Below are positions 13,367 to 13,388 of a stretch of 13,388 bases of DNA, piece after piece. Origin of the DNA: Flavobacteriales bacterium (GTDB taxonomy: Bacteria; Bacteroidota; Bacteroidia; Flavobacteriales; UBA7312). How positions within the stretch are numbered: the first letter of the stretch is position 1; each line of letters opens with the position of its first letter. The notes beneath the pieces were generated by a model. It worked only from the letters and a program-made list of their open reading frames with translations. It was not told the origin of the DNA and searched no databases. The position numbers were made by a program, and so were the translations under genes. The DNA is taken from assembly GCA_002862585.1 (NCBI GenBank), contig PKDP01000141.1:1-13388 (forward strand), read 5' to 3'.

Positions 13367-13388
13367 AGGTCTTGTGTTTACAAGACCT
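13367..13388 (+). terminator. Hairpin after tRNA-His, probable intrinsic terminator
   Basis: AGGTCTTGT and ACAAGACCT form a perfect 9-bp stem with a 4-nt loop (GTTT), starting 9 nt after the tRNA. Seven A precede the 3' part of the stem's left arm, suggesting a matching T run just beyond the window that would make it a bidirectional terminator. The window ends on the last stem base, so the U tract cannot be confirmed. Confidence 0.65.

Noticed and set aside
1..13388. CRISPR array, insertion sequence, prophage or defence system
   Set aside because: No regularly spaced repeats, transposase, integrase or defence-type motifs were seen on either strand.

Overview
The window looks like AT-rich chromosomal DNA from a marine-type Bacteroidota, most likely class Flavobacteriia. 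The evidence is a type IX secretion C-terminal sorting domain, a bacillithiol deacetylase, a fused ResB-CcsA cytochrome c maturation protein, a Wza/Wzc pair with a tyrosine-rich tail, and promoters with the Bacteroidota -7 element TAnnTTTG (often TTTGC). The taxonomic call is inference from gene content, not from a marker tree.

Left part (1-6298, all minus strand). From 6298 leftwards runs a tightly packed series: a Rossmann/DUF2520 protein, a KdsC-like HAD phosphatase, a UbiA-family prenyltransferase and a Maf nucleotide pyrophosphatase. Neighbours overlap or are 3 nt apart. After a 34-nt gap with its own promoter-like element come a Wza-type export lipoprotein and a Wzc-type tyrosine autokinase. 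The series ends in a damaged locus: the first ~77 codons of a Cys/Met-metabolism PLP enzyme run directly, out of frame, into the last ~40 codons of an M3 metallopeptidase.

Middle (6299-10714, plus strand). A divergent promoter region contains a 28-bp imperfect palindrome holding back-to-back -7 elements. It drives ccsBA (system II cytochrome c maturation), a lipoprotein-type glutathione peroxidase homologue and bshB1. All three overlap at their ends, giving a probable redox/thiol operon.

Right part (10715-13388). Converging on bshB1 is a decayed T9SS-secreted protein gene with a stop in its signal peptide, a frame change and an apparently missing middle. It overlaps the end of a CopA-like copper P-type ATPase (minus strand). 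The ATPase promoter is divergent from a tRNA-His(GUG) gene, which is followed by a perfect hairpin ending exactly at the window edge.

No CRISPR array, IS element, phage gene or toxin-antitoxin pair was seen. The most notable items are the two join-type scars (1-361 and 10715-11115), the symmetric divergent promoter, the DUF2520-HAD-UbiA-Maf cluster, the thiol-redox operon, and the unusual acceptor stem of the tRNA-His. I do not see a convincing wholly new system; the window is mainly ordinary chromosome with several details worth checking.
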